NCBI GenBank assembly: GCA_030248215.1
Contig: JASANG010000471.1
Location: 1-64,000 of the forward strand
Origin: Enoplolaimus lenunculus
Taxonomy: Eukaryota > Nematoda > Enoplea > Enoplida > Thoracostomopsidae
DNA: 64,000 bases
Direction: 5' to 3'
Positions 10,435-64,000 of this stretch are shown one piece after another (positions within the stretch are counted from its first letter, which is position 1; every line of letters starts with the position of its first letter). Both the position numbers and the translations under genes were made by a program. Under the pieces are notes generated by a model, which saw nothing but the letters and a program-made list of their open reading frames with translations, was not told where the DNA came from and made no database searches.

Positions 10435-10750
10435 CACCAGACAACACAGACGACTAGATCAGTGTAGACTACGGCATACACATAATACAAACCAATCGGA
10501 CCATGTCAATTATACGAGTCTGACAACTAAGTCTAGAAGAACCTCGAAATTTCCACGTCCCCGTCCCCCAGTTTCTGAATGATCACACTCCATTAATTGA
10601 CATGTTCCAAAAGATCAATAAAATATATGTACTTATAAAAATACACGACGCAGCTTCATGTAGAGTTGCGGGTCAGAAAGTTGACCCCAGTTGGTTTAAC
10701 GATATAACCAAATGTCTCTTACGAGAATGAAACTTACAAGCTGCCGTACT

Positions 10751-10760
10751 TTTTTTTTTT

Positions 10761-10844
<84 letters not shown>
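10751..10844. repeat. poly-T followed by (AT)n microsatellite
   Basis: About 17 T residues and then roughly 38 AT dinucleotides without interruption. The translated Ile-Tyr frame is not a gene. Confidence 0.95.
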
Positions 10845-10846
<2 letters not shown>

Positions 10847-11066
10847 ATTTACTTGATACCGGAACCGGATATTGAATTTTTTACCGGAACGAACGATATC
10901 AGTTTATGCCAGATACTACCCCGAAACCGGATATCCGGTCGCATCCCGATATATATATATTGATTTACTTGTATACCGGAACCGGATATTGAATTTTTTA
11001 CCGGAACGAACGATATCACTTTATGCCAGATACTACCCCGAAACCGGATATCCGGTCGCATCCCGA
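10845..11066. repeat. tandemly duplicated hAT-like relic with ACCGGATAT words
   Basis: Two head-to-tail copies of about 115 bp (starting near 10846 and 10960). Each begins ATTGATTTACTTG and ends CCGGTCGCATCCCG, with ACCGGAACCGGATATTG and ACCGGATATCCGGTCG inside. Short AT runs separate them. The same words mark the full element at 49545-49944. Confidence 0.7.
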
Positions 11067-11606
11067 ATATATATAACAACTACACGGATCAAATTGTTTA
11101 AAAAATGACACAACTAATACGTTATTTGTTCATTTTGTAATATTTTATTGTCACTTGAATCTACTACCCAGTTGGCTCCATCTGGTTTTGTCGTTTGTGT
11201 CTTCCACAATCCGCATACCAATCATAACAACTCTTAAACCATTTGTACCAATGACACTTTTGATAACATCCCGACCCACGAAAAATACACCTAAACAAGA
11301 CATATCCATCAACAACACCACCACCAGCTCAAACAAACTGGGTTTCACAAAGATATATCGTTCAATCAATATATAATTATTCCTGTCGAGATCGTTCTGA
11401 AGCAAACAAAAAACTATCTGAACACCAATTTTCTCAATTTCCATCTACACCTGAGCAAATTAAAAGGTTTTTATTCTTCTCAACTCTACAATAATCTAAA
11501 TAATCACTTTATCCATTAAAATTGCCAAGGTTACTATTTACTGCTCGTTTCACACAATGCTAAGCACGAAGAAGCAACGTTCAATCGCAACAAAACAATT
11601 ATCTGA
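11067..11606. other. intergenic DNA without recognised genes
   Basis: Two overlapping open frames on opposite strands (11151-11444) show no recognisable family. Confidence 0.3.
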
Positions 11607-11890
11607 TGCTTATATATTACACATATATATTATATATAATATATATTATATATTATACATATATATGTTAGGATGCAACCGGAATTATAATTGACCGGAA
11701 CCGGAATTTGAAAAAATTACCGGAAACGGAACCGGAAAATGAAAAATACATGTCACCGAAAAATTCATTTTAATGTTCTTTTTTGCAATATTATTGGTGA
11801 AATAACCCTTAGTTGGAGATAGGTATTTACTTTATCTGCTGTATTTTAGATTTTCACAATCCACGGAAGCGAAATCAACCTTCGATAGTT
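11607..11890 (+). mobile_element. TA-rich tract plus 5' part of an old CCGGAA-family hAT MITE
   Basis: Positions 11607-11667 are TATA-type low complexity. From 11668, TAGGATGCAACCGG and the interior up to CACAATCCACGGAAGCG match the older subfamily copy at 23954. The right half is absent. Confidence 0.65.
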
Positions 11891-13191
11891 TATATTTGCG
11901 GCGACTGTCAAGGTTTATATACCATCCGCATGCGGTAATATCCGGGCGAAACGCGATATTAAATTGCATGTTTCAATTAAAATTAAAACTTAATGATGCG
12001 AATTTATCACTTAAACCGGGTTTTTCGCGTAATCCCCAGAGCCGGCGTTTGCCTGTGAAAATGGTGGTTGACTTTCAAATTTTTTTTTGAAATTATAGTT
12101 TCTCATGACCGACCCATCTGATCGTTCCACACCAAACTTGCATTTTTAAAAATTCAACTTTTACGTTAATCTGACCGTAACTCATTAACCAATCGTTTGA
12201 TTGCTGAAAAATAAACCTCAATGGGTCATGAGCTAAGACCTTCGGTCCTTAAGAAATCGAATTTTTTAAAAATTCAAATTTGGGCGTAGAATAATCATGA
12301 AAGGTCATGAAAAGATTAAACATGCAAAAAAATTTAATTTCCGACCATTTTGGGGAAAACGCCATCTGGGAGGGGGGGCGAAGGAATAACGGAAACGACC
12401 CCGTAAACTGATTTTTAATACGATCCTCAATAAATACGTATTTTCGCTTCTTATTGGCTACGTTGAAAAAAGCACGACGTATGTTGTTTTCCGATTAAAT
12501 TATACACAACACTTAAGTTTACAGCTAGAAACGTAAAATCATTACTGAAAACATCTGACTTATAAGTCAATCGCCGAAAAAAGCTGTAATCTTGACCAAA
12601 GTCAATCTGTGAGGCTTAAATCAGGTCTCGGAACTCCATCCAAACTTCATTTTGCTATCTTGTAAATCGAAAACAACATAAAATAATAATAATAATAATA
12701 ATAATATAACGTATCATAATTCACCACAGCAGCAATATATACCTTATAGACACACACATTGTGGACGGTAACAACAAAGCGATTACTATTGTGACACAGA
12801 CCTCGACTGTTACACAGTAAGTGGAACTTGTCCACTCTGCCCCAACACAAGATTAAGCCTAAGCCTATAAATCTTAAATGTTAGCTATGGCAAAACCTGA
12901 AAATTTCCAAAAACTGGGAAAAAGTCTACAAGAGCTCACACAAACATCCTGATGTAATGATAGCATATCAAACTAAAACGAAATATATAACTTTCAGTAG
13001 ATTTCCGTCTAGTGGGTACATCACTGACTGACTTGTTACATTGAGAGCTCGTATTCTCAAATTCATGGAGCATCTAAACAACCACCAATTGATGTTTGTA
13101 TTACAGCTTTGGAACGAGCGAGTGGTGACGTTTGAAATTGAGCACATTTCTCACAACATTTAATTTGTCGTATTTCAGCGTCAATTTGTAC
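11891..13191. other. intergenic DNA, possible unclassified repeat
   Basis: The segment around 12100-12440 has a different texture (TTTTTAAAAATTCAA occurs twice, and there is a run of seven G at 12373-12379). It may be a transposon fragment, but I recognise no family. A (TAA)n tract lies at 12684-12706. No gene. Confidence 0.3.
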
Positions 13192-13253
13192 CATCTGCAA
13201 TTACAGGAGTACATATTGAGCACAGTTCAACATCTGCAATTACAGGAGTACAT
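13192..13253 (+). repeat. two-copy tandem duplication, period 39 bp
   Basis: CATCTGCAATTACAGGAGTA at 13192 is repeated at 13231. Confidence 0.8.
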
Positions 13254-13619
13254 CAGTTTCAAAACCTATCGCTAGCTGATGATAGATGCTACACGTATTT
13301 GACAATACGGACCCAAGCGGAAACTAGAATTTCATTCAATTTCAAACATCAGATGAAATTAATTTTTCGCTAAGTGTAATTATTCCAACTTAAATTTCAA
13401 CGCCGAAAAGATTGCATTAAATTTTCAATCCTAAGGTTTGTGCTCGCTCGTGCACTCTGACCACCTGAAATGCACAGAAAACCAATTTAATCAACAGCAA
13501 TCAAAAGAAACAAACAATACAAAAAAGAAACAAACAGAGACGCAAAAAACCGATAAAAGAACAAAGCACAAATTCAATATTTTAATATATATTAAATTGT
13601 GAACCCCACGATAAAAACA

Positions 13620-13631
13620 TTGTGTATAATA

Positions 13632-13662
<31 letters not shown>

Positions 13663-13880
13663 TAATAATAATTAATTGCACATGATGAAATTTAAGAGTG
13701 ATTGCTTCACAATACACTACAGCAGCAGCAACAGCAGCGACGGCGGCGGCGGGCGACAACGGCAGAGACAGCAACGCGTATACAATACATATATGATTTG
13801 AATATTTAATTAATATATATACATATATATATACATATATATACATACGTACATATATATAATATATAATATAACTCAGC
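13620..13880. repeat. cluster of microsatellites: (TAA)n, CAG/CGG-rich, TATA-type
   Basis: (ATA)n at about 13629-13660, a CAGCAGCAACAGCAG and CGGCGGCGG stretch at 13722-13752, then TATA-type low complexity at 13809-13875. It lies downstream of the calcineurin stop codon and could be in its 3' UTR. Confidence 0.8.
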
Positions 13881-14949
13881 CTTTCTAAATTCAAAACTAA
13901 ACGTCCACTGGAATTTGGAGTCGCATCCACGCATGTCATTCTCAAGCCACCGAAGACTACAGTGTTCACATTTGTATCAACCGAGGCTTATACCACCAGT
14001 CTGGCACAGGTACCGTACATAACGCCGCCATTTTGAAACATAACGTGACCACAGACATTCCCAACGGAAGTACACGTAAATCGATAACGCGCACAATGTA
14101 CGCCTGTCAACCCGCGATCTATATTCTCAACTGTGTGTAGCATCTATGTTCAGTTACTCATTAGCGATAGGTTTTTTAAACAATCGAACAAAGGCAATTG
14201 ATAATTGCAAATATATATGCACCAAGGCAAACGCAAATCAAACAGTGAAAAATGTACTAAATTTATAAATTTGTCAATTCTCTGCAACTAGCGCTTTTAA
14301 GCAAACACTGTTGTCATCAACTGGTGATAATATAAATACTACACACATGTGAGAATGCGGTCAACAGAGTACAGTTGAGAATACCGCTCCGCGTTTGATG
14401 TTTCTGTGTTGTGGTAAAAAAGTCTCACGGGCAATCGTTGCAATCTAACCAACCACTACACTCAAACGATATTAACGCTTGCAACAATAACAACTGACAG
14501 GAGCCGGCAGATGAAGGAGAACATGGCAACACACACACACACGGAGTTGATATAGTTATCGTGTGATGACGACCTAAACGCGGTGCAGCACAACCTGGAC
14601 GGGACATCAATCCGGAGTACCTACACATATCACCATGAGGAGTGAACCCGTAACACAGCTTTAAATTAACTCCCCAGTGTAATTACAGGCCACATCCGGA
14701 GCGATACATTCATATATACTCGATAGATCATCCTCATCACAGTTCATCCGCGACGATCAACCCACAAGCCACGGCATTCCTCATCAGCGTCTTTCTTTCT
14801 CTCTGTCTAGGATCACGGAGCGACTAGTAACACCAAACACCGCCACCATCCAATCGCCAGTACCGTCACAACAACCTCACCCCTATACAGACAATCCAAA
14901 ATCTCACCGCGGACAGACAACCTAATCCACCACCAGTCTCTCCTTATCA
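13881..14949. other. presumed 3' flank of calcineurin A
   Basis: No recognised repeat or second gene. The sequence just left of the stop codon is less AT-rich than the rest. I could not place a polyadenylation signal with confidence. Confidence 0.35.
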
Positions 14950-58995
<44,046 letters not shown>

Positions 58996-60112
58996 GGCGC
59001 GATGACATGCGTTAGAGGTAATTGCAAGTATATTTTAGCAGGTACATCTTGCTATACTATAATTGTATCTAGCTACGCAACCAATTCCGCAATGGTATAA
59101 TTAACAATACTCAGTCGTATTACTCAATCACAAATCACATCACACCGAAGAAGTGCAAATCGATTAGAGAACATTTTGCCATCTAAAATTTGTTGAAAGT
59201 GGCGAATTGGGTTGCATGCGCATGTCGAGTATTAAATGTTACCTGTAAAATTTTAATCTCTGGCCCCTTAACCTTTTGCCGAAACTTTTTTCAAAACTGT
59301 TCTTTGCTACTAACAACCTACACACAATATTCAAAATTTCAGTATACAGCGAAGTTTCAGATTTCACATAGTTGTTTAGAGTAGAGATATATAGTGAACG
59401 TCTTTTTCAAAAGTGATACTGTTCTGTAAAGTTCTAATGTTTGTAAAGCGATTTCTAAGTTTCTTATAAGCTAGCGGTTCGCTTTGATTAAGAGCGATTA
59501 AGTCGGGTCATAATAAAACTCAAAATGTTGACGTTGTTTCAATAAATTTTTGAAGCATAAAATAGGTTTCCTTTCAGTTACTTATTTCTACTTCCTAGTG
59601 CAACATTATAATCCACGTTGTGGTTCATTAAACAGTGATTATTTACGTAAAACCACGTTTTAGGTGCCGAATTTTAGCGGAGGAGCAAGTCGTGTTTACG
59701 ATTTGCCTGCATTTCACATCAACCGAAAACATTTACACCAATTTCACACGGGCAATATTGGTAAATTTGTTTAAACATTGAAATACTTGGCTAAGGACAA
59801 GCAATAGTGTTGAAAGTCTTAAACACATATATTCGTGGTTGTGATATTTGAATTAGCACAATTTCGAATGCTCTCTATTTAACTGTTGGTGAATATCGGT
59901 TCATCTGATTCGAAAAGTGTTAGATATCTTGCGTTTTGGTCAGAAAGGTGTTTGGTCTCTTGCGTTTGTATGACAAAATTAAGTTTTATGTTAGCGCGAA
60001 GTTGTTGAAACAATTGATCACGGCAGGATTCGAACTTTTGGCAAACAGGTAAAGTGTATTACATTGTGTGCAGCGTAGTTATTATGCAATTTGTATTACG
60101 TGTTTACTATTT
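58996..60112. other. 5' flank of calcineurin A
   Basis: No in-frame ATG precedes 58995 after the TAG at about 59055. No core promoter element could be assigned. No repeat was recognised between 59100 and 60060. Confidence 0.35.
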
Positions 60113-60406
60113 ATGTGTACTATGTGTTCGGGTGTTCCGTCGTCTATTACCCGACACCGGTTAAGCCTTAAAGTCCGGCATCAGGACAAACATGTCTCAC
60201 TTGCTTACACGCCTCAATTTTCAGCACGGTCGTTCAGCGAGTGTCCGTTCTATTTTGATCGGATACAGTGCTCAAAATGCGGCAGCTTGTCATTGGGCTC
60301 ACGGCGTAGCCTTTGTGTCAGCCTAGCTAGAAACCGGGTTCTGGCATGCATGTATGGAGGCAAAATGAAACCTTATGTTGAAGCTGCACATCGGTTAAAA
60401 CACTGA
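60113..60406 (+). other. unrecognised 97-codon open frame in the intergenic region
   Basis: Starts MCTMCSGVPSSITRHRL, contains CPFYFDRIQCSKCGSL with a CxxC pair, and ends AAHRLKH at a TGA. It is less AT-rich than its surroundings. I do not recognise a family and see no splice context. It could be a small gene, part of an upstream exon, or chance. Confidence 0.2.
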
Positions 60407-60655
60407 TGCATATGTAGTGTTTTAATGTACAGCAGCAGTAAAACGTGAAAGAACCAAGATACTTGGGTGTGTGGCATAAGAACCTAAAAATTCGGCAGCT
60501 GATTGTGAGGCGCTTTTGCTCAGTGATAAACGCCTCTCATTTGCGGTCGCAAGAACTCAGATCTAAACCCGTCGTACCCTAACCTGCCGAGGTAGTGTGT
60601 TGCCAACTGCGTTGCGTAGTAGTTTGCATAGGGCCGTGTTTCTATTGCTGGTAGT

Positions 60656-61040
60656 CAGGGTGTAACCGGAATTACAATTTACCGGAACCGGATCCGGCAT
60701 TTGAATATTTTACCGGAACCGGAAAGTGAAAAATGCATTTCACCAAAAATTTCAATATAATCTTATTTTTTGCTCTATTATTTATGAAATAACCTTAGTC
60801 GAACATAGGTATTTATTTTATTTGTTGTATTTTAGATTTTCATCATCGACTGAAGTGAAATCCACCATCAATGGCTTATATTCGGAGTACAAGTGGCTTT
60901 CAAAAGAGATTCTTAAAAATTAGCAAAGTTAAGAAAACGGCCAAATTATAATACCGGAATTTTTAAATCCGGTAAAAATTTACCGGAACCGGAACCGGAA
61001 GGTGAAAAAATGCCGGAACCGGAATTCTAGTTGCACCCTG
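60656..61040 (+). mobile_element. hAT-type MITE, young CCGGAA subfamily (A), perfect target duplication
   Basis: Starts CAGGGTGTAACCGG and ends TTCTAGTTGCACCCTG. CTGGTAGT flanks both sides (60648-60655 and 61041-61048). Confidence 0.9.
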
Positions 61041-61913
61041 CTGGTAGTTGATTGGTCCGTTTGTGCCTATAAATTGGTTGATGTCACTTTGCCAAACTGA
61101 GACGTCACTGGTGATATGGCGAGGTTGCATGGCACGAGTGACCAAGCGGTTGCTGGGATGTCCTGGATATTAACACTGTAGAAGATACTGGCGCGAGAGT
61201 ATTTCGTAATGTTAACGTACTGGTTGCATTTTCGTTTCGCGGTGCAGGTGGTCCTTATGAGTGATGAGTGATGGCGTGACAACCGGTGATGCAGCGCGTT
61301 GCAGTATTGTGAGATGCTTGGAAACTATTTCAGTGCGTGGGGCGAGTTGGGGAGACCAGATTGGGGCTGCGATGGGATTGTTGTCATATGTATATTTTGT
61401 GCCAAATCAATGAATACGTTTACCATATTTACGTTGTTTTTTCAATCTTATATTATTAATGTTTTTTGAGCGGAATAGGACCTTCAACATTGGTGATTTA
61501 GGATTTTTTTTATAATATTTCGGTATTATGCGAAAAATTCTGAGACCAAAAAGTGTCAAGTCTCAGACTCAAAGAATTTGAGACGTCTTAGACTCTGTCT
61601 GAACTTCTTCAGTGAGACTCCCATGCCTGCTAACACCTGAATGCCAAGATCTTTACAGATTGCGGTACACATTGTTTGACTCGCCGATTGCTGCTTTTAA
61701 GCATTACGGTGCAGATTTTGTGCGGTACTTTCTTAGGTTGTAGTTTTTCGAAGTATTTGAGAGTAGCCCGAGTATTTTTTATTTTGTTTACATATGTGAA
61801 TTAGCGTGACATTTTTCGCTTTTGGACAATATACCTCTGTCACTTCTCTTGACATGCGATTTCCTTACTTCACATAAAAATATAGGAGTACACGCGTTTT
61901 GTACGTTATTGAT
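61041..61913. other. intergenic DNA upstream of the tyrosyl-tRNA synthetase
   Basis: A GGTCTCG-like hAT relic (CTGAGACC, GAGACTCCCATGCCTGC) lies at about 61540-61630. No gene recognised. Confidence 0.35.
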
Positions 61914-62703
61914 ACTGGCTTCTCCACAGCTTGAAAATTTCCGCCGGGGGGCGTTTCCTGGGGCGGCCAGGAGTTTCCTGGGGGCAGCTGATTTTGCTAA
62001 GGGGCAGTTTTCCTGGGGGCCCCCCAGATGATCTGGGTGGGGGGTCCTGGGGGGCAGGCTTAAAATTTTGCAAACCGACTTTTTGGACCGTTTTTTTCAT
62101 TCTAGACCGTGTTTTCAACTCAACGCAAGATCACTCATCGCTCAACATGACAAAAATTTCTCGCAAACGCTAATAATAATTTTAACTAATATTAGGTATA
62201 TACTGACCACTTAACCAGAAGCTGAATGAAGCACAATTATATAAAATATATAATCTATAATTGAAAGTGTGATTAATATATATTTTGTATATTAGTCACA
62301 GCTTCAATTTGTCATAAGGCTCAGGCGGGTTGAACTTGCTGCTGCAAGGTACTTTCGAATGCTGTATGCCCTGAAACGGTCTTTATATAATTGTGCTTTT
62401 TCAGTTCATTATTGAATTGTATTAGTTACTACGGATATTTGTAACGCTATTAAAAATTATGAGCACTCAGCGTAGTATAAAATCATATTTTGCCGAATGT
62501 CCGCCTCAAAAGAAGTCCAGGTCTTTACGTTTTAACATTGAAAATTTTTGACCTAGAAAAGTCCTGGGGCCCCCCAACAAAAAAATTTGCTGGGGGGGGC
62601 GGCCGAAAATTCGCCGGGGGGCCTTTCCTGGGGGCGGCAAAATTTTCGCCGGGGGGAATATGAAAATTTCGAAAAGTGCTGCCCCCCGCTGTGGAGAAGC
62701 CAG
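61914..62703 (+). mobile_element. DNA transposon remnant with G-rich ends and a transposase N-terminus
   Basis: CTGGCTTCTCCACAGC at the left is the exact inverse of GCTGTGGAGAAGCCAG at the right. TGATA flanks both sides. Just inside each end are GGGGG/CCCCC blocks (61944-62060 and 62568-62690). A 30-codon frame at 62459-62551 reads MSTQRSIKSYFAECPPQKK, which looks like the start of a hAT/ZMYM-type transposase. The rest is deleted. The inner part carries an inverted GCACAATTATATAAA pair. Confidence 0.7.
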
Positions 62704-62736
62704 TGATATACTCGTTTATAATGCTTGTAGCTTTTA

Positions 62737-63024
62737 ATGGAGAATGAATACCTAAATAATTATTGTACTAATTTCGAAGCATTGGATAGAGAGTTGGCCA
62801 ACAGAAGTTATATTGTTGGATTCGAAGCTTCACAATCAGATTTTGAGTTGTTCAGTACAATTACTCAGCGGCATAACACAGTTTGTTCGTTAACATATCC
62901 CCACGTTCATCGTTGGCTTGAACATATAAAGACGTTCAGTGCCGACAACCCACACAGAATGCCGTCTGTAGCATCGCCCCTATCAGCTGAAGAAAAGTTC
63001 GAGTTGATTTCGCGAAATATTGAG
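62737..63024 (+). CDS. tyrosyl-tRNA synthetase exon with GST-C-like segment
   Basis: 96 codons from ATG 62737 to RNIE, donor GAG|GTAAAA. The catalytic core's N-terminal helix and the GST-C-like segment share this single exon, which argues against an assembly or gene-model join. Confidence 0.8.
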
Positions 63025-63892
63025 GTAAAACCTTATGAATTTTGTTTTTCTTGAAGTTGTTTACGTCGTTTAATGAACTCACAACGAACTAGCTTAGTAT
63101 AGCGCAGTTGGATGAAGGAATCAGATAATCGGCTCCGACAAATTACTGAATATGCAGTAAACTGTTATTAATGAGCAAAATTAATGTCACAATAAAATTT
63201 GTTTGCGGCTACATAAGTTAGTATATGTAAACCCATTATTTTTAGCTATATATAGTAGGTATATGCTGGAGCTGTCTATGGCTCACAGTTGTGGCCAGGT
63301 TAGAAACAAAAGTTCGAATTCGGCAAAACTTGGCCGTTTGAAATCGGATTCAGATGTGGAATAGCATGTACCTTTTTAAACAATTAAAATTTTACGTCAC
63401 ATCATATATATCAATATTTTTTCAGGTGGCAAATCTGAGAACTGAAGTAATGCATGAAATAAGTGCTGATGGCGAAAAAATAGATTTGCTGGAATAATAA
63501 ATGTTACTCTAGTTTTGGAGATCGAAAAGCAAAGTTTTAATACGTACCTTGTTGTTACTAATTATTTACGCATCCATGTCCGGTATACTTTGGTACCTGA
63601 CTGCAGTCGCAATTTGATGCCATAAGAGACTAACATGTCTTGCTAAACATTTCTTTCCCCGACGACATATGAGATGCAAAGTGTGTGTGTCGATACGTGC
63701 TTTGAAAAGGCCATCGCGTTTTATTGTGTTTAATATATTTACAAGGAAATTATTCACGAAGACAAAATAAAGCAAATTCTTCAATCACGTGATTTAAAAG
63801 TTTATTGGGGTACTGCAACAACAGGCAAACCGCACATTGCATATTTTGTTCCGATATCAAAGATTGCTGATTTCCTGAAAGCAGGATGCGAG
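62737..63892 (+). CDS. cytoplasmic tyrosyl-tRNA synthetase with N-terminal GST-C-like domain (partial, runs off right edge)
   Basis: Charges tRNA-Tyr with tyrosine in the cytosol. Exon 62737-63024 begins with an 80-residue segment containing [20 protein letters not shown] and [14 protein letters not shown], with the SxxD capping box. This resembles the GST-C-like domains of CysRS, MetRS and EF1B. It continues without a break into [14 protein letters not shown], the normal start of TyrRS. Exon 63746-63892 gives [30 protein letters not shown] and [12 protein letters not shown], the class I HIGH-like site (PHIA) and tyrosine pocket. The join is phase 0: GAG|GTAAAA to ACAAG|GAA. An in-frame TAG at 62728 precedes the ATG. 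An AG at 62730 could instead be a cis or spliced-leader acceptor. The rest of the catalytic domain lies to the right. Confidence 0.88.
63025..63745 (+). other. tyrosyl-tRNA synthetase intron 1
   Basis: 721 bp, GTAAAA to TTTACAAG. A J-type relic (AGTTCGAATTCGGC, TCGGATTCAG) lies at about 63296-63450. Confidence 0.8.
63746..63892 (+). CDS. tyrosyl-tRNA synthetase exon with ATP-binding motif
   Basis: 49 codons, [16 protein letters not shown] to [12 protein letters not shown]. Donor GAG|GTATTG. The conserved sequence continues in other TyrRS as VTILFADLHA, which must lie beyond the window or later in the intron. Confidence 0.92.
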
Positions 63893-64000
63893 GTATTGCT
63901 AATAGTTGTCTACTGCGAGTACGTATGGTATATTGCGAGTAGGATTATGGTATATAGTTTGCTATTCTTGCGTATTTCTTGAAAATAAAACTCATATTTT

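Noticed and set aside
10712-11108. Open frames through the (AT)n tract and its flanks on both strands
   Set aside because: Low-complexity Ile-Tyr runs and duplicated hAT-relic ends. No protein family.

Overview
The window looks like animal nuclear DNA, most likely from a nematode, though I cannot name a species. It is AT-rich and gene-poor. It carries parts of three protein-coding genes with canonical introns, separated and filled by many small DNA-transposon derivatives. Three things point to a nematode. Nearly all splice acceptors end in TTTCAG or TTTTCAG. The calcineurin A protein has residue choices that I recall from nematode TAX-6. A repeat family carries TTAGGC-like hexamers. The long introns (up to about 12 kb) and heavy repeat load argue against a compact rhabditid genome.

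Layout: positions 1-1083 are the end of a decayed piggyBac transposon that runs off the left edge. Positions 2365-3029 (+) are the C-terminal exon of a cytosolic 5'-nucleotidase III. Positions 3030-14949 are intergenic between two convergent genes and consist mostly of MITEs, microsatellites and unassigned AT-rich DNA. Positions 14950-58995 (-) hold a complete 13-exon calcineurin A (PP2B catalytic subunit) coding sequence of 546 codons that joins in frame at every junction. Its big introns (46508-58937, 37664-45925, 22158-33854, 15246-20502) are where most mobile elements sit. Positions 58996-62736 lie between two divergent genes. Positions 62737-63892 (+) hold the first two coding exons seen of a cytoplasmic tyrosyl-tRNA synthetase, with an unexpected GST-C-like domain ahead of the catalytic core. 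The gene runs off the right edge.

Mobile elements: I saw no retroelement or virus-like element. Most repeats are short non-autonomous hAT-type elements. Ten or so families can be told apart. Most have ends close to CAGGGTGCAACC, and each has its own 6-8 bp word repeated near both ends (CCGGAA, TCGGAAT, GAACAGG, ATCGGC, GGTCTCG, GATTCGG, TTAGGC and others). Several copies have perfect 8-bp target duplications. There are also TA-flanked mariner-like MITEs, a PIF/Harbinger-like MITE with TTA duplications, a fold-back MITE, an expanded 24-bp minisatellite inside a hAT element, and many two-copy local tandem duplications. The three genes are not functionally linked in any way I can see.
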